Assembly: GCA_023105745.1 (NCBI GenBank) | Contig: JALGQZ010000017.1 | Span: 1,460,001-1,524,000, forward strand | Length of the DNA: 64,000 nt | Origin: Austropuccinia psidii | Lineage: Eukaryota > Basidiomycota > Pucciniomycetes > Pucciniales > Sphaerophragmiaceae | Direction of reading: 5' to 3' | Shown here: piece after piece, positions 44,667 through 56,360 of the stretch | Numbering within the stretch: the first letter of the stretch is position 1 | How the letters are laid out: the number at the start of each line of letters is the position of its first letter | Program-made: the position numbers and the translations under genes | Notes under the pieces: model-generated | Seen by the model: only the letters and a program-made list of their open reading frames with translations | What the model was told of the DNA's origin: nothing | Databases searched by the model: none

Positions 44667-47396
44667 CTCCTCTTCAACAGGAGCACCTGTCCTCTTTGTC
44701 AAAAAGAAAGATGGTGGCCTCCGTTTGTGTGTTGATTACCACAAACTCAATGCTGTTACTAGGAAGAACAAGTTTCCTGTTCCTTTTATGAATCAGCTTC
44801 TTACTATTTTCAATGGTTCTTCTATCTTCTCCAAGATTGATTTGCGTGGTGCATATAACCTGCCCAGAATCAAGGAAGGTGATGAACACTTGACATGTTT
44901 GAGAAATTAATATGGCAGCTATGAGTATTTCGTTATGCAATTTGGGCTCACCAATGCTCCTGCCTCTTTTCAAAACCTTGTCAATGATATTTTTTATGAT
45001 CTCCTCAATATTTATGCTGTGGTTTATTTGGATGACATCATGGTCTTTTCCAAATATGAAGAAGAACATGTCACCCATGTGTCCACTGTTCTTTCCATAC
45101 TCATAGCCAATAACCTCTTTGCTAAGGCCTCTAAGTGCCTGTTTCATGTTACTAGTGTAGAGTATTTAGGTTATGTTGTTTCTTCTGAAGGCCTCAAGAT
45201 GGATCAAGCAAAAGTCCAGCAAATTCTCAATTAGCCACCCCCAAGAAACCTCAAGGCTCTTCAATCATTCCTTGGCTTTTCCAATTTTTACCGCTGTTTC
45301 ATCAAGAATTATTCAAAGAAGATTAGTTCACTCACAAGTTTCCTCAAGAAATATTCCTGTTTTCCCCTCAATGAGGAAGCTCTTAGACAGTTTCATCAAC
45401 TGAAAGAGGCAGTCACCATTGCTCCAATCCTTTCTTACTTTGATCCTTCTCTACCCACCATTGTAGAGACTGATGCATCAGAATATGCCTTGGGTGCTGT
45501 ACTGAGTCAGATTTCTGACTCAGGAAAACATCCCATTTCATTTGATAGCCCCAAGCTTCTCCCAGCTGAGCTTAATTATGAGATTCATGACAAGGAACTC
45601 CTTGGCATAGTCTGGGCGCTCAAGCGCTGGAGAGCTTTCCTTCTTTGAAGTTCTCACCAATCATTCCTAACTTCAATATTTTATGTCATCAAAGATTCTT
45701 ACTTGCCGTCAAGCCTGCTGGGCTGAATTTCTCTCTGAGTTCCATTTTTCAATCACTTACCACCCTGGCCGCCTGTCCACCCTTCCAGATGCATTGTCAC
45801 TTCAGGACAATGTTTACCCAGAGAGGGGGGAAGATTTCATCAGCAAGAATCCAATCAATTATCAAAAAATAATCAAGAAAGATGAAAGTCAAGGCTCAAA
45901 ATTCTTTGCAGTCAAGGTGGAAGCATTTTCAAATTTGATTGAATCAATTTGGAATGCATTATTGCAACATTCTCAATATAGAAGTATCCTTAAAGATTTG
46001 GGTAAAGGTAAATCTGTCCAAGATTATTTTCTTGATTCCTCCTCCCAACTTCTCCTCTTCAAAGATCAGGTGGCGGTCCCAAATGACCCCACAATTCAGC
46101 TCAGCATACTTCAAAAAACGCATGAATCTCCTCTAGCTGGACACCATGGCCAAGAGAAGACTCTCAAACTTGTCAAGCGAGATTTTCACTGGCCTGGCAT
46201 GACCCAATTTATCAAGGATTATGTCTCATCCTGTCAACAGGGTTCAAGAAACAAAGAATATTCACCACAAGAAGTTTGGACTACTCAAACCTCTTCCAAT
46301 TCCAAATGGTACTTGGATTTGTCTTTCAATGGATTTCATCACTCAATTGCCACTGTCCAATTACTTTGACTCAATCCTTGTCATAGTGGACAGATTCTCA
46401 AAAATGGTAATTTTAATTCCAACAATGTCTTCAATAACCTCGTCAGATTTGGCCCATTTATTCATCAAGAATATTTTCTCAAAGAATGGCCTTCCTTCAA
46501 GAATTGTCAGTGATAGAGGTTCCATTTTTGTTTGTTCCTTTTGGACCAATCTTTGTCAGCAGCTCAAGATTTCAAGAGATCTGTCAACTGCTTACCATCC
46601 AGAAACTGATGGATAGACAGAGAAGGTAAGCAAGATACTAGAACAGTACCTTTGGATGTATGTCAGTTATCATCAAGATGATTGGAACACCTGGCTCCCT
46701 CTGGCTGAACTTGCCTACAATAACTCTGACCACTCTTCAACAAAACAATCACCATTTTTCACTGTTTATGGGAGAGATCCACATTTTGAATCATTTCACA
46801 TTACTCAAAATACTCCTGCTGGAAAGTTATCAACAAAATTACAATCAGTACAGCAAGATCTCAAGAGAGAACTTGAAGTTTCCATAAGGAGGTTTAAGAG
46901 GTATGCAGATAAAAGTAGAGCAAGTAAACCTGTTTTCAATCCTGGTGACATGGTATGGCTTTCCTCCAAGAACATCAAATCAATTAGACCCATTGAAAAA
47001 CTGTCTGAAAGATGGTTGGGTCCTTTTCTAATCTTGAAGAAAGTCAGCACCCATGCCTGCCACCTCAAACTCCCATCTCAATGGAAGTCCATCAACCCAG
47101 TCTTCCATATTTCACTCTTAGAACCAGTCAAGACATCAACAATCCCAACTAGGAATCAAGAGCCTCCTCCTCCAATCATCATTGAAGAAGAAGAGGAATA
47201 GGAAGTCTCTCAAATACTGGACTCAAACCTTAGGAGAGGAAAATTATGGTATTTGGTGGAATGGAAAGGTTTCAGTCAAGACTCAGAAAGATCCACTTGG
47301 GAACCAACTGAAAACCTCAAGAATTTTCCTGAACTGGTTAAGAATTTTCATTCTTTATATCCTGACAAGCCAGGACCCAATTCTTCAAGAGCTTGA
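44667..47396 (+). pseudogene. Element C pol, distal part: RT, RNase H, integrase, chromodomain
   Basis: Domains in order are RT ([28 protein letters not shown] at 45025-45036), RNase H (ETDASEYALGAVLS, KELLGIVWALKRW), the integrase zinc region (HESPLAGHHG, then CQQG where D has CQQC), the integrase core (SMDFITQLP, SDRGSIF, AYHPETDG then a stop), the SH3-like part (GDMVWLSSKNI) and a chromodomain (LWYLVEWKGFSQD, STWEP). Breaks include TAA 44908-44910, TAG 45232-45234, frame changes near 45645, 45680 and 46225, TAG 46612-46614 (Gln in relatives) and TAG 47199-47201 (Trp in D). Several stops fit G-to-A or C-to-T changes. The copy is inactive. Confidence 0.88.
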
Positions 47397-48186
47397 TTTT
47401 TTATGGTGCTTGGTGGGGAGAGGAATTACCAAAAGTAAGTCCCACTCCTGGTATGCACCTTTAGGGGTATTCTACTCTTTTCTGTTGTAAGCATCACCTT
47501 GGCCACTCTGTGAGCACTCTGAAAATTTTTGACACAGATCTTTGGTCTGGCTTTGAACATCAATTCCAAAATTATGCCCATTTTTCACTTGGGAAAATGG
47601 ACCATTCATTTCTTCATTTCACTTCCAAGTCATTCTTTTAATAAATTAATTTTCTTTGATGGCACCGGCAGGAGTGGTAATTACCAAAGGTAAGTTCCTC
47701 TCCTGATGTGCACTTCCCTGAGGGGTCTACAATCTGTCAAAACATCACCTTGGCCACTTTGTGAGCACCTGGAATCAAATTTCTCTTTCCAGGTCCTTGG
47801 CCAATTTCAAAACCAGTTATCAACCTCTGTGATGAAGATTGGAACCTCCTCAAGATTAATTTCTCTTTTATTTTTTCTTTTTCTTTTCTTATTTTCATTT
47901 GCATTCTTTGATTTTCATTTTTATTTTCATCCTAAATTTTCTCTTATCATGTCAAATTTCACGTCAAGATTATCATTCATTTCATTCATCATCAAATCTT
48001 GAAGCCAATGTCAAAAGAAGATCAAGCAAGTCCCATTTCATATGCCAACATTTTAATATCAGTATCAAATTCATTTTTCTGAGAAGAACTACTCATTATC
48101 CCTCTCTCAAAACTCTTTCCAATAGCCTCAACAGGCTTCACCTTGTATTGGTGCTCAGGAGCTCACCACTTAAAGGTGGAGGGTAC
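47397..48186 (+). other. Element C 3' untranslated region with an internal direct repeat
   Basis: It carries two imperfect copies of a unit of roughly 110 bp, near 47407-47516 and 47660-47770. Both contain 'attaccaaa.gtaagt', 'tgcac', 'aggggt' and 'catcaccttggccact.tgtgagcac'. Element D has a corresponding pair. It ends in a purine-rich run before the 3' LTR. No gene is seen. Confidence 0.6.
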
Positions 48187-49771
48187 TGTCACAACCATGG
48201 AAATTCACCCTCTTGGACCTCAATATGGCATATCCATGCCATATCCAATATATGGCAATTTGGCCATATCCAAAATCACTGGCCAAATTTGCCATTGTCA
48301 TTTATTATGGCCTTAATGGTCATTTTATCATCTGGGGCCAACCTGGCCCCTTCAGCATCATCAAGCCATTCTAGTGGCCCCTTCACCATCATCAAGCCAT
48401 TCTAGGCTGTCTCTGTGCTTTTGGGAATCTTGGGTATTTTCCATACAACAGGGAAAATACAGCCCAAAAGCCTGTATTTGGCTCTTTAAGCTTTAAATAC
48501 AGTTTGAGCACTTTTTGTGCATTTTGTGCATTTAGTTGTATTTAGCCATTTTGGCCATATTTCTCATGTATTATGTGAAATATGCCCAAAAGAGCATATC
48601 AGGCCTTTTGGGGCTTAATTGCCTGTTTTGTGCATTTTGTGCATTTTGTGCACTTTTGTGCATTTTGCACACTTTGCGCAAATACTGTTTTTAAGCTGTA
48701 TTAGCTGTATTTGTCCAAAAACCCAAAAATGGCCAAATACCACAAAAACCACTTTGTCACTTCTGAAGCTTCCAAAACCCAAATTTCATTCATATTCTCC
48801 TGGCATCATTCCAAAAGACCTTTGGCCCATTTCAATCTTCAATACCCAAAAGTGCCATATATGGTGTTATACACCATTATGCACCTTTTTTCCGCAGCAA
48901 TCCAATGGCAGCAATTTTAAATGAATATTTCAACTTTTCAACAGGTCATCAAGGCAAACCTTCCAGAGGATTCATCAAGGCTCAGGAGCAAGTGTCATAA
49001 TCTCAAATACCAATGACACCATCAAGCAATCAATGGTTATTCTCACTCACAGTATTCCTCCAAGGGAATACTGGTTGTTCATTCTCAAGGGATATTCAAC
49101 AGGCAGTTCCAAAACAATGTGCCAAGGGTCAATGCTCCACCAATCAACCTTGGCAACCCAATTCATTCAGTACAGTCTTAATTTATCAATACCTGTATTT
49201 TCCATCATACATCATGGGAAAATCATTCAACACAGTTCATTTCCCAATCTGGCAAGGTATACACTCCATTAGACAATCAATACAGCTTCCAGTATTCAAT
49301 ACAGGACCACTGCTAGCCTGAAGGAGTCAAGCTCTCAACCTTTCACATATACCAGCCTCCTTTGACCCTGGAAGATTTTTCCCCCAGTTGATTAATATAT
49401 TTTGATTTTATTTTATCTTTATTTATCTTACCATTTTGTTAAGTGAATACTGATATTATCAAGTCAGTCATTTTTAGCACCTTTTCTCTTATTCTTTCTT
49501 TGCCTGTCAATGGATATTTGGTGGTCATATCCTTACTAATTCCATTGCTCATTTTGGCAGGTTGAAACAGTGATTAAGGACTTACTTGGTTGGCTCTTTG
49601 GACATTTGGCTTCTGATTTCTCTTGTTGCATCTTATCTTTGTACTTGCATCCTTCTTAGAGAAATTTATTCTTTATTTTATTTTCTTTATTCTTTTGAGT
49701 CTTCCAAGTGAGTTCCCTGATTGCTGAGTGCCAGGCCACTTTTGTTTTTCTGTCCAAGCGCCCCTGTGACA
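48187..49771 (+). repeat. 3' LTR of element C (1585 bp)
   Basis: About 140 bp longer than the 5' LTR because of local duplications: a second 'ggccccttcaccatcatcaagcc'-type unit near 48375, an expanded 'catatcca' block near 48229-48290, and GTGCATTTT repeats near 48630-48670. Confidence 0.92.
48630..48675 (+). repeat. Short tandem GTGCATTTT repeats in C 3' LTR
   Basis: Four or five imperfect nine-base units; the 5' LTR has fewer and with GCGCA in place of GTGCA. Confidence 0.75.
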
Positions 49772-49776
49772 GTGTA

Positions 49777-49814
49777 TGAATGAATACCCTTACCCCTGGT
49801 GAGTGGTTGTTACA
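49777..49814 (-). repeat. 5' LTR of element D, piece 3
   Basis: The last 38 bases of the D LTR (aatacccttacccctgg..ttgttaca), followed by the duplication CTTGA at 49815-49819. Confidence 0.85.
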
Positions 49815-49819
49815 CTTGA

Positions 49820-50096
49820 TTTGTATAATAATATCATATTAAATATGAATCCAAGAATTAATAAATTAAAGGTAATTCATAACCTATAAAATTTTCTTCT
49901 CCAAGAAGGTGAATTGGTTTAATTAATTCTAATTTAAACCTTAAAGATGATGATTTATATTTTTTTTAATGAAATTAATTTTTCTGTTTAAGAGAAAGAG
50001 AAAAGGTTAGAGGAAGTAATCAGTTTCAGAAATTAATTCAGAGATAAACTGTATATAATCAAAAAAAATATTTAACCAAATTGATTTTAGGGTGTG
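49820..50096. other. Short spacer between elements D and H
   Basis: AT-rich sequence with no gene or repeat I can recognise. Confidence 0.5.
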
Positions 50097-50487
50097 TGTC
50101 AAAATCATGTACAATAACCCTCTTGAACCATTTTATGGCATTTAAATGCAGTATTAATCATTTTCTGGCCAAATTGGCCTTTTATGGCTAACCTGGCCCC
50201 TTCACCATTATCAGGAAATTATTGACCACTTTTGGACGTTTCCCAGTCAACAGGGGAAATAAATCCCAAAAGATTTTATTCTTATTTTTAAGCTTTAAAT
50301 ACAGTTTTGTGCAATTTTCCATAGTATGCCTTTTTTCCATGAAATGTTGGAAATATGCTCAAATGGCCATATTAGGTAAATTGCGGATTGATTGTGAGAT
50401 TTGCACACTTTGTGCAAAATAAAGTTTTAATCCTGTACAGGCTTGTTTTGGCCAAAGAACCCAAAAAATGGCTGAAAACACCAAAGC
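50097..50487 (+). repeat. Element H 5' LTR, piece 1
   Basis: Landmarks shared with the C LTR are 'aataaccctctt', 'ggccaaattggcc', 'acctggccccttcacca', 'aagctttaaatacagtttt' and 'tttggccaaagaacccaaaaa'. Confidence 0.75.
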
Positions 50488-52430
50488 TGTTGGGGGAACT
50501 CCTCTTATGTAGGATTAAAACAAGACAGTACCTGGAGGGGGAAATTACATGTAGCTAGTTTTGAATTTCTAATAACTCCTTTAAACAAGGGTGGAAAGGG
50601 TTTATTTCCTTCCCCTCCTAAAATACTGAGCAAAATCTTCTTTGGAGCTCACAAATCCAAAATATAATTAATAAGTGGCTTTACAGCTGTAGAAGAAAGA
50701 ATTTAGCAGTCTCAGATCAGACCTATTCAACATATAATATGAAATATAATGTAAGTAATTTTGATTAATTTTTCTTTACATTTTAATGAGATACTTATCT
50801 GTATAATTTTTATTTTTACTGAAATTAGGGTGAGTGGTTTCTTCTTGGCAATAAATTTGATAAGATGGCTTATTTAAGGTGTTCTGGAAAATTTGATGAA
50901 TGTTGATAAAGGTAATCCTGTTAAGGTAAAGTTACGATAGAGTAAAATAATTATTTTTTCAAATTTTTGTTATTTTTTTAAGAGTTGTTAAAAATAAAAT
51001 GAAATTGTATTTGTTAAATTTAGCAGGTAATATTCTTTGATATTGGATAGTTCAATGGGGTAAGTTAATTTTAAATCTTGATAAATGGTGTTAATTTCAC
51101 TAGGTTAAATGTTTTAATAGAATGGTAACCCTAAATTTGGGTACTGGATAATTTTATTCTTTAATACTAAGATCTCACTGAGCTTAGCTACTGGGAAATC
51201 TTTAACACTATAATTTCACTGAGCTGAGCTACTGGGAAAGTAAATTCACTATTATATACTGGACTACCTACCAGGTGAGGGATGACTTATTACTGTTATT
51301 AAAATATTCATGGGGTGAATTTTTAAATTTGGGGAGAGGGAGCCCCTCTATTTATACCTTTTTGGATCCAAGGGGGCCCTCCATGGGAGCTGTTCTTTCC
51401 CATTTTAATGCATATTGATTTCATCATGTAATTTTGTTTTTGGTGAGGACCTTTCTTGCATGGGTCAGGTGATTTAAGGCTTGGTGATAATTTTTTCTCT
51501 GCACAGCCTCTATTTATCACATGACAATCTGTTGGTGAGCTGATTTTTACATAATATTCTTGAATTTTCCTTGCATGAATGAGGTGTTTTAATTTTGGCT
51601 GGGGGTTTTTGTTGTGAAACCTTTCTTTTATTTCACATGATATGCTGTTGGTGAGTGCAGTATCACATGATGACCTTGTATTATCTTTGCATATGTCATT
51701 TTTAGGCTTGGTTGAAGTGGCTGTTTAATTTATGCAGGTGTCATGGATGTTTTTTTTCTTTGTTAGATTTCAAGTGGGCTCAGGTGACAAGTTCTTTCAC
51801 TGATTAATTTACTGTTGTGTATGAGATGATGTGATTTCTTAGTCTGACACATGCTGTGCATAGTCATATATTTCATATTTATATAAGGGTGTGTACTTCA
51901 TACAGACTGGTTTAACTAGTTTTGACTTGCATGAGGTGATAAGTGGTGTAAATAATTTTTCTGATTTTTTAAGATTTCAAGTGGGGTACTGTGGATATAA
52001 GATAAGGTACTCCTGTGGCTGTGTTGGGAATGAATTTTGGGAAATTCATGGGGTTGAGCTTTGCATCATGTGAATTTTCTAGGTTGAATGCAACGTGGCT
52101 TTGTAGTTCATGCAGGTGTCATTTCCTTTCTGCATGAGTCCTATGGCTATAGAGGGGGTGTAAAGCTGGGTGGGGTGTGTAATTTGAAGGGTGGTACCTT
52201 TTTAGTTGGAACTAGTTTGCTGTATGTAAATTGATCTTTTACATATTCATAATGAAATTGAATAATTTATTTGATAACATACACTTCCCTTCGGCTCCTG
52301 GGCCATGGTATTATTAATTAACTCCAGCTTCTTGCTGTAAAACGGAGCTTTTCATTTAAAGTTTGACTGAAATTCTGCCTGTGGGTTGGATTTATTGCTG
52401 TTATTCTGTACTATGCACTTGATCCTGATG
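50488..52430. other. Unclassified insertion of about 1.9 kb within H LTR
   Basis: It has no counterpart in the C LTRs. The left edge is probably TGTTGGGGGAACTCC at 50488. It contains a doubled 'cactgagctNagctactgggaaa' near 51177-51245 and a TATA-like CTCTATTTATACC near 51349, and lacks long conserved frames. A TGTTGG start with TGGTATTA at 52306 would fit a Copia-type LTR followed by a primer site, but I found no target duplication and the right edge is uncertain. Confidence 0.4.
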
Positions 52431-53390
52431 AAAAACGTATGGAATACCACACTGTCAAAAACATTTCTGCAAGCCCTGAAGCATCCCCAAACTCTTTCTC
52501 TCTCATTTTCCTCCTAGTAATCCTTTTAAAAGGTCTTTGGTGAATTTTTCCCTCCAATAATCAAAAGTGACATAAATTGTGTTAAACACCTTTATGCAGA
52601 TTTTTGCACCAGAAATACAATGGTGTCAATATAACAAGGTTATTTTACCAGTCCAAAATTCCATCATACCATCAAGGCATCACATCATCCACAGGATTAT
52701 TCAACACTCAAGGGAAAGTGTTCTTCTCAAATACCAATCACTCCATCAAGAAGTAATTGGATATTTTCATTTGTAAAGTATTCCTTCAATTGAATAGTGG
52801 AAGTTCATTCTCAAAGGGTAATTCAAATGCTAGCTCTAAATCAAGTTGTCAAGTGTCAATGCTCCCTCAATCCATCTTGGAAACCAAACTAACTCAGCAC
52901 AGTCTCCTTCCATGAAGGCCTGTATTTCAATTTCAGTCACTGGGAAGATCATTTAACCCAGTTTATCTTCAAATTATGGAAAGCTGTATTTTCACAAATG
53001 AGTCAATACAGATCAGCTTTCAGCATGAAGGATTAAAGCTCTCAACTGTTTATATATACCAGCCCCTTTTTCAACCCTGGGGTTTTTTCCCCAAGTTAAT
53101 TAACATGTTTGAGTTTTATTTTATCTTTATTTTATTTAATTTGTTCAGTGAATACTGATATTATAAAGTCAGTCATTTAGCACATTTTCTTTCTTTTCCC
53201 ATCAGTGGATATTGGTGGTCATATCCTTCACTAATTCCATTATTCTTTCTGGCAGGTTGAAACAGTGATGAAGGCCTTACTTGGTTGCCTCTTTGGCCAT
53301 TTGTATTATTTTCTATTATTGAATATCTTATTAGAGAAACTAATTTTTCTTTTATTTCTCTAGCTATTTGGGGTCTTCCAAATGAGCTCC
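52431..53390 (+). repeat. Element H 5' LTR, piece 2
   Basis: Resumes the C LTR match: 'gtgttaaacacctttatgcag', 'caaataccaatcactccatcaag', 'tttttccccaagttaattaa', 'ggtggtcatatccttcac'. It stops at element B. Confidence 0.75.
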
Positions 53391-55220
53391 TGTGAGCCTT
53401 AGAGGTAATTTCATATACCCCAAAGATCACAAATACAAAATTAACATATAAATATAAGTAAAATAAATTTATTTATATTATTAAAACAAAAATAAAAATA
53501 AAAATATAAAATTATATCCACAATGAAAAATTTAAATTAAAATTTAAGAATAAAATTACATTAAATATTGAAATTGTAAAATTACATTTATACTTGAAAA
53601 AATTAAGTAAAAATGAATGTTTAACAAAATTGTAAATAAATAAATAAATTTGGAAAAAAGTTAAATAAAAATTATTATAACTTTTTATCCTAAAAATAAA
53701 CATATAAAAATTATTTCACCATTGGATTCCTCATAAAAAATCAGGTGGGGTCACCTCTGGATGAAATTTCTGTAACTCAACTCTAAATAAGCTTAAATTA
53801 AGTTTTTAGTATTTTCAATACAGAACGTTGAAAATCCTCAAAACTTTAATTTAATTTACACCACATGTGGTGTTAACCATCAATTTTTGTGTTAAAATTG
53901 AGGTGTTGTGTTTAGTTTAGAAGTTATGAGGAATTAAAGTATTTTCAATTGAATTCAATTGAAATGTCAAAATGTGCGTGTGTATTTCATAAGTGAACTT
54001 TGATTTACATATGAGGTGTCAATTATTACTGTATTGTAATGTACAATTCAATTGAATTAGATATGTAAATTATAAGTATAATACATGATGAGGAATTAAA
54101 GGAAAAAATAAATTGGAAAGATTAAAATTGGGGTGGAAAAGGAACTCTAGCTCTAAGGGGGAGCTAGGCCCCCAAAATCCTTTCTGACAGGCATTGGATG
54201 TCAAAATTCACGCAAAAGTTCATCACTTTTGGCCTGGAATTGAGTTACAGGGTCTGTTGACTCAATTGATGATGAGGTTTTGATACCAACTGGGATAGTT
54301 TTAGCTGTTGCCAAGAGGGTAAAGCTACCCTTAAGATAAAACAATCATAGTAAAAACAGTTTTAACTGGTTTCTACGTCTCTTACACACATTCTGACGTG
54401 TTTTGAAGGCTCTAGACCAGGTATTGCTATAGTAATGGCTGATTTAAAGGTCTAAAATGGCTAAAAATGGCTTAAACCAGCCCTTTTTGGTCCAAACCAG
54501 GGTTCAATGATTCCATAATTGGCCTTTCTGTTGTCAGACTGTTCCTCACGGCTGACAAGAGTAAATTTTACTTTTGGAGTAAGAAAATTGATGGCTATAA
54601 AAGAATGTCTTCTTTGCCCCACTTTTCTCTTCATGTTAGAATCTTTTCCTTTTAAAATTAGTTTAAACACTGTTAAACCAATCAATAAAAGATTCCAACC
54701 ACCTTTTTAAAATCCTTTCAAACCTTTTAACCACGTGAAAAAATTATCATAATAATTGTTTGTAACTTTTATAATCATTTTTACGCCTGAACCACCCCAA
54801 AAGTGAATTAAATCATCTCTCATCATTTTTAGCTTTGTCACTTTGTTTCCAAATTCACTCAGGTCACTTTTGGGTGTGTTTTCTCTTTAATATTATTTTT
54901 GAAGACTATGTTCTTTAATTAATTGCTTGCAGTTCATTGTTCATTCAATTCCAATTGAAATTGCTCTTGAAGAAATTTCTTTTGTAGCCTTAAAATATCT
55001 CTTGTAGAGTATTTTTTGAATAAATTTTGATTGTTGGTCAAACTATAAATTTTTATAATATTATTGTTTTATACTAATAAAGTTATGAAAAATAAAATTG
55101 GCATGTTTTCTCTTAAAAATATTATTTCTTACTATTTTTAATTGATTTTTACCTTATACAAATTTTGAGGACAGGAAAAGTACTTGATTTTTAATCAAAG
55201 TTTCATATCCACACCTTACA
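53391..55220 (+). repeat. 5' LTR of element B (1830 bp)
   Basis: Paired with 61647-63477, with similarity in the high nineties by eye. Open frames in it on both strands (for example near 54461-54710) recur in the other LTR and are not genes. Confidence 0.93.
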
Positions 55221-55445
55221 TTCAGGGGTGCAGCCATGATATTTTACCTGTGACATATTCTTTTTACTCTTTTCAAATCATTTTTCTTATATTGAAAAAT
55301 TTAAAAGCATATAAAAAGTACTTATAATTCAAAAAATCCATAAAAAAATAATTTCTTTCATATTATAAGTGAGGCTTATATTTTTATTTCTTTTTTGAAA
55401 TAACCTTTTTTTTTACTTAATTAATTGGCTTTTTAAGTAATTTTA

Positions 55446-56360
55446 GTGTCTGAAAAGGTGGTAAGACAAGAAAACATTGAAACAGCCTCAACAGTCACCA
55501 GCATTATTCCTGCCAGTACTGTTAATTCAGACCATAATAGTACTGTTATTGTGACTCAAAATAACCAACCTGAACCAATATCTTCTGAATTGATTAACTT
55601 GGACATAAGTAATACCCTTCAGAAAGCTAAGAATTTGGCCAATACTTAGTCTTTTGACGTAAAATTACTATTTTAAACCTTTTTAATAATAAAAATATGC
55701 CTTCAACTAGATCAGGAGCCAGCTATAACTCCTCAAGCAGCTCCCAGAAAGGTAATAGACGTGATTATGGCAGAGGCCAATCAGGTACAGAAGGAAAAGG
55801 GTCAGTTGATGACTTCCAAACAACTAAAATGGGTCATCCTGAAGCTGATAATACCATTTTACCTTCAAAAAGAGCTGACACCGCCACAACAAGCCTCTGT
55901 GGACATATACAAAGCCAGCCACAGTGCATACAACAATGCACTTCAATTCAAGGAGTACCAGATCCTTGCAGACCTGTGGAAGAATTGCATGAATTCTTAC
56001 CTAACTGTGAGAAAATTCCTGGGCCATCCCAACACTTGCAAATTGCTCCATGGATGGCATCCATTGATGGAGAAGAAAAACATGATGCTGTTGACACTAG
56101 AATGGGGGAAGAACAACCCTCCACCACCCAAAACAGTGCCAAAAACAGCACCAGTGGCCAGAAGCCGCAATTACAATGTGAAAAAGCAGCCACAAACTCC
56201 AAACAAGGGCAAAGGGACGGCACCAGATCCAAAACCTTACAGCCACGGCTACAGAATCCCAAAGATTCAACAGGATGCCATGGAAAATGTATTTCAGATG
56301 GCCAGAACCATGATGGAATTACAGAAGAAGGAGGAAGCCAGATTCAAATATCAAAAATGA
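55446..56360 (+). CDS. Putative spliced accessory protein overlapping gag (element B), about 270 codons
   Basis: Counterpart of the element A overlapping protein; the gene model is an inference. Segment 1 (55446-55608) is an open frame of a Ser/Thr/Asn/Glu-rich peptide starting after an AG|TGTCT acceptor-like site, with no ATG. An intron 55609-55710 (102 nt, GTAATA..CTAG, with TTGACGTAAA inside) removes the gag-pol ATG at 55697 and joins in frame to 55711-56360. The joined phase is the same as in A. Segment 2 lies +1 to gag-pol and encodes VDIYKASHSAY, LWKNCMNSYLTVRKFLG, LLHGWHPL, a basic stretch, and GYRIPK..MARTMMEL before TGA 56358-56360. The last two thirds align with A without gaps around the Trp/Tyr core. 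The directly supported part is 55711-56360. Confidence 0.55.

Larger units (their letters stand above)
38303..49771 (+). mobile_element. Element C: Ty3/Gypsy chromovirus inserted in D 5' LTR
   Basis: LTRs at 38303-39746 and 48187-49771 (TGTCACAACC..TGTGACA) are flanked by GTGTA at 38298-38302 and 49772-49776. Inside are a leader, gag (40498-41835), pol in the -1 frame (41775 onward) and a chromodomain, then a 0.8-kb 3' region and a purine run 'aaaggtggagggta'. A reverse A-type solo LTR (42767-44666) sits within pol. Many stops and a deletion of the protease active site show that the copy is dead. Confidence 0.92.
21970..49814 (-). mobile_element. Element D: Ty3/Gypsy chromovirus split by four nested insertions
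   Basis: The outer ends were found by matching the 3' LTR (21970-22733) with LTR pieces at 35685-36116, 38042-38302 and 49777-49814, and by the shared duplication CTTGA at 21965-21969 and 49815-49819. Read on the minus strand the order is 5' LTR, leader, gag (32804 down to 31446), pol in the -1 frame (31515 down to 25551), a 2.8-kb 3' region with an opposite-strand gene, polypurine tract (AAGAGGGGGA) and 3' LTR. The insertions are E1 28820-31008, E2 33441-35635, an A-type solo LTR 36117-38036 and element C 38303-49771. Removing them leaves about 10 kb. Confidence 0.9.

Noticed and set aside
48619..49321. Frames of 60-100 codons in the C 3' LTR
   Set aside because: The same sequence in the 5' LTR has different frames because of indels, so they are not conserved.
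54461..54710. Block repeated at 62712-62942 considered as an independent gene
   Set aside because: The two copies are simply the two LTRs of element B.
55948..56262. 104-codon minus-strand frame across the doubly coding part of B
   Set aside because: No counterpart in A. It follows from codon constraints of two plus-strand frames.
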